Shown here one piece after another: positions 1-6,562 of a stretch of 14,821 bases of DNA (the stretch's first letter is position 1; every line of letters begins with the position of its first letter). The notes beneath the pieces were generated by a model. That model had not been told where the DNA came from. It did not search any database and saw only the letters and a program-made list of their open reading frames with translations. The translations under genes were made by a program, and so were the position numbers. The DNA is from an uncultured Clostridia bacterium (GTDB taxonomy: Bacteria > Bacillota > Clostridia > Oscillospirales > Ruminococcaceae): contig CAMWLH010000016.1 in NCBI GenBank assembly GCA_947175045.1, forward strand, positions 1 to 14,821, in the 5' to 3' direction.

Positions 1-41
1 ACACCGCGGGCAAAAACGCTCCTGCGGATAAGCCTATTTTT

Positions 42-70
42 ATTTTACTATATTTTCACGAAAATGTCAA
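42..70 (-). promoter_or_regulatory. sigma-A-type promoter reading off the left edge
   Basis: On the minus strand, TTGACA (65-70) is followed after 17 bases by TAAAAT (42-47). This is a near-consensus vegetative promoter. An AGGAG-like ribosome site lies at about 19-23, so a minus-strand gene probably begins at or just beyond the left edge. Too little of it is present to identify. Confidence 0.7.
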
Positions 71-130
71 GGGTAAAGAGCTATTTTTTTTACCAAAATG
101 CACATATTTTTATTCCATAAACGGCATAAT

Positions 131-170
131 TCGATAAAAAGCAAAATCCCCCTCGCCGAAGCGAGGGGGA
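131..170 (-). terminator. Rho-independent terminator of the 240-aa gene
   Basis: A perfect 10-bp GC-rich stem (147-156 with 161-170) closes a four-base loop. On the minus strand it is followed by a T-rich tract (131-146). It lies 16 bases past the stop codon of the minus-strand gene ending at 186. A T5 run also follows on the plus strand, so it could work both ways. Confidence 0.85.
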
Positions 171-185
171 CGTCGTTTTTACCTA

Positions 186-908
186 TCAGGCATAGAAGTT
201 AAGCAGCGAACCCATGCTGAAAGCATAAGTCGGCATGCTCAAAGCGTTGTAGGTCAGCATTCCCTTGCCGTTTGACAGGGAGCCTATCTGCTGAGCCTTC
301 TGCGATATCTTGTTGGAGAAGCCGTAATTCCCGCCGAAGGTAGTCTTGATATCCATAGTTGAAACTTTGTCTCCAAGACTTTCCTTGTCAAAGGTCAGCT
401 TGTTGTCGCTGCCCAACGAGAACCCTGCGCGCTCCAGCGATCCGCGGTAGACCTTTGCTGCGTTCACCGTCATAACGCCCTTTTGCAGCACCGACGAGCT
501 GTCGGAATTGCTTACGTTTTCCAGCATTCCGTTATAGCTTTCCGCGAAATTCTGCGCCAGCTTTGCGTACTCGTCCTGATTATACTCGCCGCCGTAGCTG
601 AGCTTGTTCGCGAAGTCGGTCATATCGTCCGCCGCGCTTTTAGCTTCCGAGGTGGAGGCTCTGAGCGCTACGGTGCCGTTTGCGCTGTCGGCGATGCCGG
701 AAAGATCCTTGTAGAGGTTGGAATACTGCGCTTTTGCGTTTGGGTTCTTGTTGTTGAGCGGGGTATTCGTCAGCCTGTTAAGATTTTTCAGCTCCGACCT
801 GGAGGCTATCTTGCGGGTCAGACCGCTCAGCCCCGTGCGGTTACTGTAATTTGTCATCGCCTTAGCCATCATCAGCTGCGTTGAAGCCATATTGCCTACT
901 GTTGCCAT
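186..908 (-). CDS. protein of unknown function, 240 aa, weakly FliD-like C-terminal pattern
   Basis: I do not recognise this 240-aa family with confidence. The start is well supported: AGGAGGTG lies five bases before ATG. There is no signal peptide or membrane segment. The N-terminus (about residues 1-35) is Met/Thr/Ser-rich and could be amphipathic. The middle (about 60-140) is Ser/Ala/Asn-rich and probably helical. Around residues 120-185, a stretch containing SYNGMLENV, SLERAGFSLG and NKLTFDKESLGD resembles the way FliD-type flagellar caps alternate a helix with a 'G.L.fD...L' turn. This is pattern similarity only. The chain ends in a hydrophobic aromatic tail, FSMGSLLNFYA, which is unusual. 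It is downstream of the CofE-like gene but separated by a 315-base structured gap, and it has its own terminator, so it may be transcribed separately. It could be secreted without a signal peptide, cell-associated or cytoplasmic. Confidence 0.8.
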   Translation of the reverse strand: MATVGNMASTQLMMAKAMTNYSNRTGLSGLTRKIASRSELKNLNRLTNTPLNNKNPNAKAQYSNLYKDLSGIADSANGTVALRASTSEAKSAADDMTDFANKLSYGGEYNQDEYAKLAQNFAESYNGMLENVSNSDSSSVLQKGVMTVNAAKVYRGSLERAGFSLGSDNKLTFDKESLGDKVSTMDIKTTFGGNYGFSNKISQKAQQIGSLSNGKGMLTYNALSMPTYAFSMGSLLNFYA

Positions 909-1223
909 AAAAACACCTCCTGATTTAAATGAAAATTTTCGCGGCCCGCCCGCTACGGCTCACTTCGCGAGGTTTTGCGCGAAACGCCGCAAAATACCAT
1001 AAGCGACGCGACCGTTGCGCAAAACTCGGCTATGTTGCGCCGCGTCAGGCTCTCGCGGAAATTTTTCCGGCGTGGGCTTTACGTTACTCTTTGCTTGCGT
1101 TGCTTTGCCGTGTGAGTATCGTGTTGCTCTCTGCAAGGGTTGCCTTTTCACTTGAACACCGCGCCGCGCTTTGTGTGCCGTTTTGCTGTTCGGGCGTTAT
1201 GCCGCTATATAAAGCGAAACATT
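909..1223. other. 315-base intergenic region with palindromic element
   Basis: No convincing gene is present: open frames here lack a ribosome site and have an Arg/Ala/Leu-rich low-complexity composition. The left part holds the long palindrome described separately (931-1066). The right part (1066-1200) is pyrimidine-rich on the plus strand, with loosely repeated TTGCTTTGCC/TTGCTCTCTG-like words. A 7-bp inverted repeat (1211-1217 with 1229-1235) spans the stop codon of the CofE-like gene and could be a weak terminator on the minus strand. No clear promoter for the 186-908 gene was found. Confidence 0.6.
931..1066. repeat. intergenic palindromic element E1
   Basis: Outer arms 932-943 and 1054-1065 can pair over 12 positions with one G-T wobble. 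Inside, 972-980 pairs perfectly with 1017-1025 (9 bp). On the minus strand this structure would sit in the leader of the 186-908 gene, ending about 20 bases before its start codon. The outer arm carries the CGCGGAAATTT word that recurs in the two other elements in this window (2684-2785 and 2991-3099). It could be a folded RNA leader or a mobile palindromic repeat. Confidence 0.55.
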
Positions 1224-1928
1224 TCAGCTCGCTTTTCTGACAATTGCTATGGGAGTCTGTAACAGACCCTGGTCAAGGGGATTGTCTCTGAACACCTGTG
1301 TCGCGAATTTCTCCAGGTCGTCATCCTTTCTGGACTTGCCCAGCACGTTTAGCCCGATATCGTTCGCGTCGATTATCACCACGTCTACCCCCGTGTAGTC
1401 CATCAGGTGCTTTGCCGCCTCGTCGGGCTTGTCGGGAGCCATCTTCGCGTAATGATCGTAGGGCGGAACGTTATCCTTGCTGGGACCGTCTATCGCGCGG
1501 GCTTTCATACCGCATATGTTGTAAAACACCCCGCGCTTTCCGAACAGCTTTCCTATTCCCGCGCAAATAGCCGCGAAAATGACCTTGATCCTGCCCACGT
1601 CGCGTATGCACAGCTCCATTGACTGGGGAGCCGCAAGCCCTACTCCGTAGCTCGTTCTGATAACAAACCTTGACAGAATTTTTGCGAGCAGGCTCACCTT
1701 TATTTCCTCTATCGGGAACGCCCGCCCCTGGGTGATCGCCACTATTTTTTCCGATATTATAATGGTATCGCCCTCGTCGAGATAATCCTTGACATATTTG
1801 TCAATTATCTCTTCCATCGTATCGTCCTTGGTTATTACATGAGTCTTTATGGGATAACGGGCATATGTGCCGTAATCCGTGTCTATTTCAAGACTTTTGC
1901 CCTCGTTTGGCGTAAAAGGTATCTCCAT
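1224..1928 (-). CDS. coenzyme F420-0:L-glutamate ligase (CofE/FbiB) family protein
   Basis: This 234-aa protein matches the F420 ligase fold (CofE family) in length and pattern. The N-terminal segment (residues 50-72) contains GDTIIISEKIVAITQGR, the family's first conserved block. The centre has RTSYGVGLAAPQSMELCIRDVGRIKVI. The C-terminal half has VDVVIIDANDIGLNVLG, matching the late metal/substrate-binding block. CofE adds gamma-linked glutamates to F420-0, but most clostridia are not known to make F420, so the substrate here is uncertain. It may ligate glutamate to another cofactor or be a repurposed homologue. I chose the ATG at 1928 because CAGGAG lies just before it. An in-frame TTG at 1949 would place that ribosome site inside the gene. 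It follows pyrE by 80 bases on the same strand without a terminator, so the two are probably co-transcribed. Confidence 0.8.
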   Translation of the reverse strand: MEIPFTPNEGKSLEIDTDYGTYARYPIKTHVITKDDTMEEIIDKYVKDYLDEGDTIIISEKIVAITQGRAFPIEEIKVSLLAKILSRFVIRTSYGVGLAAPQSMELCIRDVGRIKVIFAAICAGIGKLFGKRGVFYNICGMKARAIDGPSKDNVPPYDHYAKMAPDKPDEAAKHLMDYTGVDVVIIDANDIGLNVLGKSRKDDDLEKFATQVFRDNPLDQGLLQTPIAIVRKAS

Positions 1929-2008
1929 TTTTGTCTCCTGATTTTTCAAAATTTCCCCGCGCCCTGCGGTATGTTTCCCCGTTTAATGCCGACCCTAATT
2001 GTCAGCCG

Positions 2009-2665
2009 TTATTTCGCCCCGTAGGTCTGCCTGTATTCCCTCATTTTCCCGACGTACTCCCTGCCCGGGATAACGCCGTTTTCAAGCGCGTCTATGATAT
2101 CGTTTATTGTGACAATGGAGTAAACCTTTACCCCGAACTCGTCGAACACTTCGCTTACTGCCGATTTGTCGGAGTTAAGCCCCTTTTCGTCACGGTCGAC
2201 CGTGATTATCATACCCTCTATAACCACATCAGCCGCGCCCTTGAGTTTTGGCAGAACCTCTCTGAGCGCCTTGCCCGACGTCATAACGTCCTCTATGATA
2301 ACTACCTTTTCGCCGTCCTCGAGGGTCTTGCCCACGAACATACCGCCCTCGCCGTGATCCTTGACCTCCTTGCGGTCAAAGCAGTAGTTGGTGTTCATGC
2401 CGAACTTATTATACAGCGCCACCGAAGCCGACACCGCAAGCGGAACCCCCTTATATGCGGGACCGAACAACGTGTCGGGCTTAAGACCGTGCTCATTTAT
2501 GCACTCCGCGTAGAATTCACCCAGCTTTGCAAGCTGAGCTCCCGTTTTATATTCCCCTGCGTTTATGAAATAAGGCGCAAGTCGTCCGCTTTTCAGCGTG
2601 AACTCCCCGAATTTCAGCACTCCGCTGTCCACCATAAACTTGATAAAACTCTCTTTATACGTCAT
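2009..2665 (-). CDS. pyrE: orotate phosphoribosyltransferase
   Basis: PyrE transfers the ribose-5-phosphate of PRPP onto orotate to make orotidine 5'-monophosphate in de novo pyrimidine synthesis. The 218-aa length is typical of the longer bacterial form. The PRPP-binding block VVIIEDVMTSGKAL is at residues 121-134. The flexible catalytic loop, DRKEVKDHGEGG, is at about 97-108. FGPAYKGVPLA, the conserved substrate-side segment, is at 67-77. The start is the ATG at 2665, preceded by AAGGGGA about six bases upstream. An in-frame GTG at 2698 has no ribosome site and lies in the leader structure. A strong promoter at 2840-2868 gives a leader of roughly 165 nt containing a large hairpin and a T7 run (2684-2690) close to the ribosome site, which suggests possible attenuation. 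I see no clear PyrR-binding consensus. The CofE-like gene follows on the same strand. Confidence 0.96.
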   Translation of the reverse strand: MTYKESFIKFMVDSGVLKFGEFTLKSGRLAPYFINAGEYKTGAQLAKLGEFYAECINEHGLKPDTLFGPAYKGVPLAVSASVALYNKFGMNTNYCFDRKEVKDHGEGGMFVGKTLEDGEKVVIIEDVMTSGKALREVLPKLKGAADVVIEGMIITVDRDEKGLNSDKSAVSEVFDEFGVKVYSIVTINDIIDALENGVIPGREYVGKMREYRQTYGAK

Positions 2666-2683
2666 TTCTTTCCCCTTTATTTC

Positions 2684-2785
2684 AAAAAAATTCCGCACCG
2701 GCGAACGAAGCTCGCCTACCGCGCTCCCAAAGCTCCGTTCCGCTTACGCTCCACTGAGCTTTGGGAGCTTGTTGCGGAAAATTTT
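2684..2785 (-). repeat. palindromic element E2 in the pyrE leader
   Basis: The core is a perfect 13-bp inverted repeat (2723-2735 with 2756-2768). A second small hairpin (2700-2704 with 2712-2716) lies beside it. The outer arms TTCCGCA (2691-2697) and TGCGGAA (2773-2779) enclose both. Read on the minus strand, the closing arm TGCGGAA runs directly into a T7 tract (2690-2684), like an intrinsic terminator, about 18 bases before the pyrE start codon. The loop contains a CGGAACGGAG/GGAGCG purine-rich word shared with element E3. It may be a transcriptional attenuator for pyrE or a palindromic repeat inserted in the leader. Confidence 0.6.
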
Positions 2786-2839
2786 GCTGCGCGGGCGATA
2801 TACCCCTGTTCCGGGCTTTGCCCATACTTATACATCTAC

Positions 2840-2868
2840 ATTATACCACAAGGCGGAATATTTTTCAA
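2840..2868 (-). promoter_or_regulatory. sigma-A-type promoter of pyrE
   Basis: On the minus strand, TTGAAA (2863-2868) is followed after exactly 17 bases by a consensus TATAAT (2840-2845). Transcription would start near 2833, giving a leader of about 165 nt before pyrE that includes element E2. Confidence 0.8.
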
Positions 2869-2910
2869 GGGGTAAAGGCGGATTTTCGGGGAATTTACAG
2901 GAGATTTTTG

Positions 2911-2943
2911 CCGAAAACAAAAATGAGCCGCGGTCCGCGGCTC
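2911..2943 (-). terminator. orphan minus-strand terminator-like hairpin
   Basis: An 8-bp GC-only-rich stem (2925-2932 with 2936-2943) closes a three-base loop. On the minus strand it is followed by ATTTTTGTTTTC (2924-2913). This is a good Rho-independent terminator for a transcript arriving from the right, yet no minus-strand gene lies between it and 3235. It may end a small RNA that includes element E3, or block antisense transcription into the pyrE promoter. Confidence 0.6.
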
Positions 2944-2990
2944 GTCACATCTTATAGAAAAAGCTTATATGCTACGCAATGTCGACGCAT

Positions 2991-3099
2991 GAAATTTCAA
3001 AAAGTACACATTTGCCGTTCGGCAAATGTGTACGGTTTCCGCAGCCGCGCAGAGCGAAACGGAGTGAAGCGGAGCGTGAGTGCGGAAATTTTGAAATTT
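2991..3099. repeat. intergenic palindromic element E3
   Basis: Three nested or adjacent perfect inverted repeats are present. The outer arms 2992-3002 and 3089-3099 pair over 11 bp. A 14-bp hairpin pairs 3004-3017 with 3020-3033. TTTCCGCA (3036-3043) pairs with TGCGGAAA (3081-3088). The last stem encloses a purine-rich stretch (3050-3080) with GAAACGGAG and GCGGAGCG words like those in E2. On the plus strand the outer arm is followed by a T-rich run (3097-3103). No gene overlaps it. Confidence 0.65.
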
Positions 3100-3235
3100 T
3101 TTTAAATAATTCAATTCAGGTCAACATTTATATACAGTCCGAGCCGATTTTAACGGCTATCACCCGCCCGAGGTGTTTTTTTGCCAAAAAACCGAAAATA
3201 TCACCAAAAATACACGTTAAAATTTACTTTTTCTA

Positions 3236-3264
3236 TTGACTAATCGTGCTTTTTGTATTATAAT
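3236..3264 (+). promoter_or_regulatory. sigma-A-type promoter of the SecD-like lipoprotein/secDF operon
   Basis: TTGACT (3236-3241) and a consensus TATAAT (3259-3264) are separated by 17 bases. Transcription should begin near 3271. The first transcribed bases contain a 10-base direct repeat (3272-3281 and 3286-3295) just before the AGGAG-like ribosome site. Confidence 0.85.
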
Positions 3265-3313
3265 GGATAGATGGCAGATTAAAATTGGCAGATTATGCCG
3301 CGGAGGTAAAATC

Positions 3314-4039
3314 GTGAAAAAGTATTCTCTTTTTTCGGCGGGATTAGCGGCGCTTGTACTTGTGTCGGGCTGTAAAAGCAGGGATATTGAACTCTCCTCC
3401 GACCTGTCAGATGTCTCCGAAACGAACACGGACAAGGCATTCACCGCCGTTTACGGCTCCGATGGCGGAGCGGAAGACACCGCGGCTGCCGCAGATATCA
3501 TTGAAAAGCGGCTCAAAGCCGTATGCGACGGGGATTTCACGGTAAGCGCCGATGGCAGCTCCATAACAATAGAACTGCCCGATAAAACGGATTCCGAAGC
3601 GGAGGAGCTGCTTAAGGATATCGACAAAACCGCGCTTTTAACATTCCGCATGGGTTGGAGCGGCGATATACCCGAGGGCGGCAGCTATGAAGACCTGGAG
3701 CTTGTTCTGACGGGCGCGGAGGTGGATAACGCCGGTGCCTTTTACAATTCGGTCGATTACCAATTCGCCGTTGACTTAAAGCTTGACGAAAAAGGTGCGG
3801 AAGCGTTCAAAGCCGCAACCCGGGCAGCCTGCGACAAATTGCGCGACAACGGGGAGTACGGCTATATCTCGATATGGCTGGACAGCGAGGAACTTTGCGC
3901 GCCTATGGTATCGGCGGTTATAGAAAACGGTATGTGTGTTATATCGGGCGGCTTCGATATCGACAGCGCGGTGCGGCTGGCTGATCTGATAAACTTTGGA
4001 GCGCTGCCGGTAAATTTAACGCGTTCATACGCGGAATAA
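3314..4039 (+). CDS. lipoprotein consisting of a SecD extracytoplasmic (P1-like) domain
   Basis: The start is the GTG at 3314, placed by GGAGGTAAAATC immediately upstream. It gives a 241-aa protein. Residues 1-20 form a lipoprotein signal peptide ending in the lipobox LVSGC, so the mature protein should be anchored on the outer membrane face through Cys20. Residues about 105-237 align with the extracytoplasmic region of the SecD half of the next gene, from TALLTFRMGWSG through ISIWLDSEELCAPMVSAVI to the INFGALPVNL end. There are no SecD transmembrane helices. Over 3651-3710 versus 4551-4610 the DNA aligns without gaps with 54 of 60 bases identical by hand count, which points to duplication or gene conversion. 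It shares a promoter with secDF, whose start lies 96 bases downstream. A role as an accessory or regulator of SecDF is inferred; a duplicated domain serving another purpose is possible. Confidence 0.88.
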   Translation: MKKYSLFSAGLAALVLVSGCKSRDIELSSDLSDVSETNTDKAFTAVYGSDGGAEDTAAAADIIEKRLKAVCDGDFTVSADGSSITIELPDKTDSEAEELLKDIDKTALLTFRMGWSGDIPEGGSYEDLELVLTGAEVDNAGAFYNSVDYQFAVDLKLDEKGAEAFKAATRAACDKLRDNGEYGYISIWLDSEELCAPMVSAVIENGMCVISGGFDIDSAVRLADLINFGALPVNLTRSYAE

Positions 4040-4135
4040 TATTTTAAACGGTTATCGCGGGTCATCATTCGTGATACTTTGACCGCGGAAACGCGGGTAA
4101 TAGATTCAACAGAAAAGAAACGGAGTGAAAAAAAT

Positions 4136-6514
4136 TTGAAGAGTAGGATAAGAAAACCTGTATTCTTTATCGTATTTATCCTGATAATAGCGTTCACGGT
4201 GCTGTCCACCATGGGAATCAGCACCCGCTACGGAGATACAACCACATCGTATATCTGGGGACTTGACGATATAAGATGGGGTATAGATATCCGCGGCGGC
4301 GTAAACGCTACGTTCGGCGTGCCCGCGGACTACGCGGCGGAGCACAACATAACCGAGGACGACCTCAGCGCGGCTAAGTCGATACTGGAGGCTCGTCTTG
4401 TAAGCAAGCACATCAACGACTATGAGGTGTATGTTGATTCCGCCACGAACAGCATTATTGTGCAGTTCCCGTGGCAGAGCGACGATACCAGCTTCGACCC
4501 CGCCGTTGCGGTAAGAGAGATAGGCGAGACCGCGCTGCTCACTTTCAGAATGGGTTGGAGCGGCGAGATACCCGAGGACGGAAGCTATGAGGATCTGGAG
4601 CTTGTGCTGACTGGAAGTGACGTAAGCAGAGCGGGCGTAGGGCGCAGACAGAGCGACACGGGCGGATTTATTTACACCGTGGATCTTGAGCTGAACGAAA
4701 GCGGCAGAGAAGCGTTCGCAAAAGCGACCGAAACCGCTTATAACAACAATAACGCCCGCATTTCCATCTGGATGGACGATGTGGAGATATCCGCGCCTTC
4801 CGTAAGCGCGGTGATAAGCGACGGAAAATGCGAGATATCGGGCAGCTTTGAAACTGCCGAGGACGCGAAGTCGCTGTCAGATAAGATAAACGGCGGCGCG
4901 CTGCCGTTCAAGCTGAAAATAACCAGTCTGTCGACCATCTCGCCGATACTCGGCTCGGGCGCGCGCGACGCTATGGCGCTGGCGGGACTTATCGCGTTTG
5001 CCATTATAGCGGTATTCATGGTGGTTTACTACCGCCTGCCCGGATTTGTCGCGGTTATAGCGCTGACGGGACAGGTCGCGGGTATGTTCGCGGCTATAAC
5101 GGGATTTTTCTCTTTCAATGACGCTTCTTCCCTCACGCTGCCGGGTATTGCGGGTATCATACTGTCAATAGGTATGGGCGTTGACGCGAACGTCATCTCG
5201 GCTGAGCGTATCAAAGAGGAGCTTAAGGCGGGACGCACCATCGACGGCGCGGTCAAGAGCGGTTTCCAGAGAGGCTTTACCGCCATTCTCGACTCCAACC
5301 TCACGGTTATCATAGTAGCTCTTATTCTTATGGCGGTGTTCGGAACATGGTTCGGAGCGTCTACCGAGGGCACGATATACTCCTTTGGCTATACCCTGCT
5401 CGCGGGCGTTATCATGAACTTTATCATGGCTTGCTGGGCTACCCGTCTTATGACCACCGCGCTTTCAAAGTTCAAGGTGTTCAGAAAAGTCGGCTGGTAC
5501 GGCGTTAAGAGGTCCGAGGTCGTTTCGGCGGACGCGGAAGCGGGCAAGGATACCGTACAGCATATCGACGTAAAGGCTAAGACCAGCATTGATTTTGTGG
5601 CAAAGAGAAAGATATTTGTTATCATATCCGCCTGCGCCTTTGCGGTAACGCTGATATTCAGCTTTGTACTGGGCGTAGACGTGGATATCCGCTTCAAGGG
5701 CGGTACGATGATAACATACAGCTATACGGGAGAAGTCAGCACAAACGATATCAAAGCCACTGTTGAAGCTCTCGGCACTCCCCGCGCGACCGTTACCACG
5801 GGAACCAGCTTCACGGGCGGGCTCAACACGATAGTGCTCTCATTCGCGGCGGACGAGAAGATGGACGATGATATGCTTACGGCTATCTCGGACAAGCTGA
5901 TAGAAGCCTACCCCGAAAACGAAATAATCAACATCGACAACACCAACGTTTCCGCCTCCGCGGGTTCGCAGTTCTTTATCTCCTGCCTTGTGGCGGTAGT
6001 TGTAGCGTTTGTTCTGCTAGTCGTTTATATCGCGTTCAGATTCAAGAAGATAGGCGGCTGGAGCGCGGGTATTATCGCGATATTCTGCCTGCTGCACGAC
6101 GTTATTCTCACCTACGCGGTGTATGTGTTCTGCGGAATGGCGCTGGATTCCAACTTTATGGCGGTAATTCTCACCCTGTTGGGATACTCCATCAACAACA
6201 CCATCATCATATACGACCGTCTGCGCGAAAACCGCGCGAAGTACGGAAAGAAGCTGTCCGACAGGGAGCTTGTAAATCTCTCCATCAACCAGACCCTGAC
6301 CCGTTCCGTTATCACTACGGCAACGACGGTAGCGGCGATGCTGTGTATCGTTGTGGTATGCTCGCTGATGGGCGTTACCTCAATACTCTCCTTTGCGATA
6401 CCGCTTGCTATCGGTATGCTGGTAGGCTTCTACTCTTCGCTGTGCCTGGCAGGTCCTCTGTGGATATGGTGGCAGGAGCGCAGAGGCGGCAAAAAGACCG
6501 CTGCGGAGGACTGA
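4136..6514 (+). CDS. secDF: fused protein-export membrane protein SecD/SecF
   Basis: SecDF uses the proton gradient to pull proteins through the SecYEG channel from the outer side. This 792-aa fusion has one N-terminal helix (about 7-29), WGIDIRGG (48-55), a large extracytoplasmic domain to about residue 260, then a five-helix SecD bundle with the GMGVDANVISAERIKEE motif (Asp350). The SecF half begins near residue 490 with its own first helix, VDIRFKGG, a smaller outer domain, and helices containing LLHDVILT and GYSINNTIIIYDRLREN. The SecF Asp implicated in proton movement (E. coli SecF D213) is Asn688 here; the partner Arg (TLTRS, Arg723) is kept. I chose the TTG at 4136 because GGAG lies ten bases upstream. 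The TTG at 4079 has no ribosome site. The gene is downstream of, and co-transcribed with, the SecD-domain lipoprotein. Confidence 0.96.
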   Translation: MKSRIRKPVFFIVFILIIAFTVLSTMGISTRYGDTTTSYIWGLDDIRWGIDIRGGVNATFGVPADYAAEHNITEDDLSAAKSILEARLVSKHINDYEVYVDSATNSIIVQFPWQSDDTSFDPAVAVREIGETALLTFRMGWSGEIPEDGSYEDLELVLTGSDVSRAGVGRRQSDTGGFIYTVDLELNESGREAFAKATETAYNNNNARISIWMDDVEISAPSVSAVISDGKCEISGSFETAEDAKSLSDKINGGALPFKLKITSLSTISPILGSGARDAMALAGLIAFAIIAVFMVVYYRLPGFVAVIALTGQVAGMFAAITGFFSFNDASSLTLPGIAGIILSIGMGVDANVISAERIKEELKAGRTIDGAVKSGFQRGFTAILDSNLTVIIVALILMAVFGTWFGASTEGTIYSFGYTLLAGVIMNFIMACWATRLMTTALSKFKVFRKVGWYGVKRSEVVSADAEAGKDTVQHIDVKAKTSIDFVAKRKIFVIISACAFAVTLIFSFVLGVDVDIRFKGGTMITYSYTGEVSTNDIKATVEALGTPRATVTTGTSFTGGLNTIVLSFAADEKMDDDMLTAISDKLIEAYPENEIINIDNTNVSASAGSQFFISCLVAVVVAFVLLVVYIAFRFKKIGGWSAGIIAIFCLLHDVILTYAVYVFCGMALDSNFMAVILTLLGYSINNTIIIYDRLRENRAKYGKKLSDRELVNLSINQTLTRSVITTATTVAAMLCIVVVCSLMGVTSILSFAIPLAIGMLVGFYSSLCLAGPLWIWWQERRGGKKTAAED

Positions 6515-6530
6515 TCTTCCCATAAAACCA

Positions 6531-6562
6531 AAACCCCGAGAACGCTCTCGGGGTTTATTTTT
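6531..6562. terminator. bidirectional terminator between secDF and trx
   Basis: A perfect 11-bp stem (6531-6541 with 6546-6556) with a four-base loop is followed on the plus strand by a long T run (6554-6564 with one A). On the minus strand it is followed by TGGTTTTATGG. It lies between convergent genes and probably serves both. Confidence 0.88.

Larger units (their letters stand above)
2869..3235. other. 367-base intergenic region between divergent promoters
   Basis: No coding region is supported. The stretch lies between the pyrE promoter (minus) and the promoter of the SecD-like lipoprotein (plus). It holds an orphan minus-strand terminator (2911-2943) and palindromic element E3 (2991-3099). 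The remainder (3100-3235) is AT-rich with no further structure I can support, apart from a possible minus-strand TTGACC (3119-3124). Confidence 0.6.

Noticed and set aside
929..1240. Plus-strand open frame of 103 codons in the gap after the 240-aa gene
   Set aside because: No ribosome site, Arg/Ala/Leu-rich composition, and it lies across the palindrome and the 3' end of the CofE-like gene.
2663..2833. PyrR-type attenuator
   Set aside because: The expected anti-antiterminator binding consensus was not found, so only a generic leader structure is claimed.
1931..2875. Long plus-strand open frame of 314 codons opposite pyrE
   Set aside because: It is antisense to pyrE, whose PRPP-binding motif is unmistakable. 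It has no ribosome site and spans the pyrE leader and -10 element.
931..3099. CRISPR array from recurring palindromic words
   Set aside because: The elements are few, irregularly spaced and diverged; there are no regular repeats and spacers and no cas gene.
4078..4103. TTGACC/TAATAG as an internal promoter before secDF
   Set aside because: Spacing of about 13 bases is too short. The same bases form a small GAAA-loop hairpin (4083-4096).
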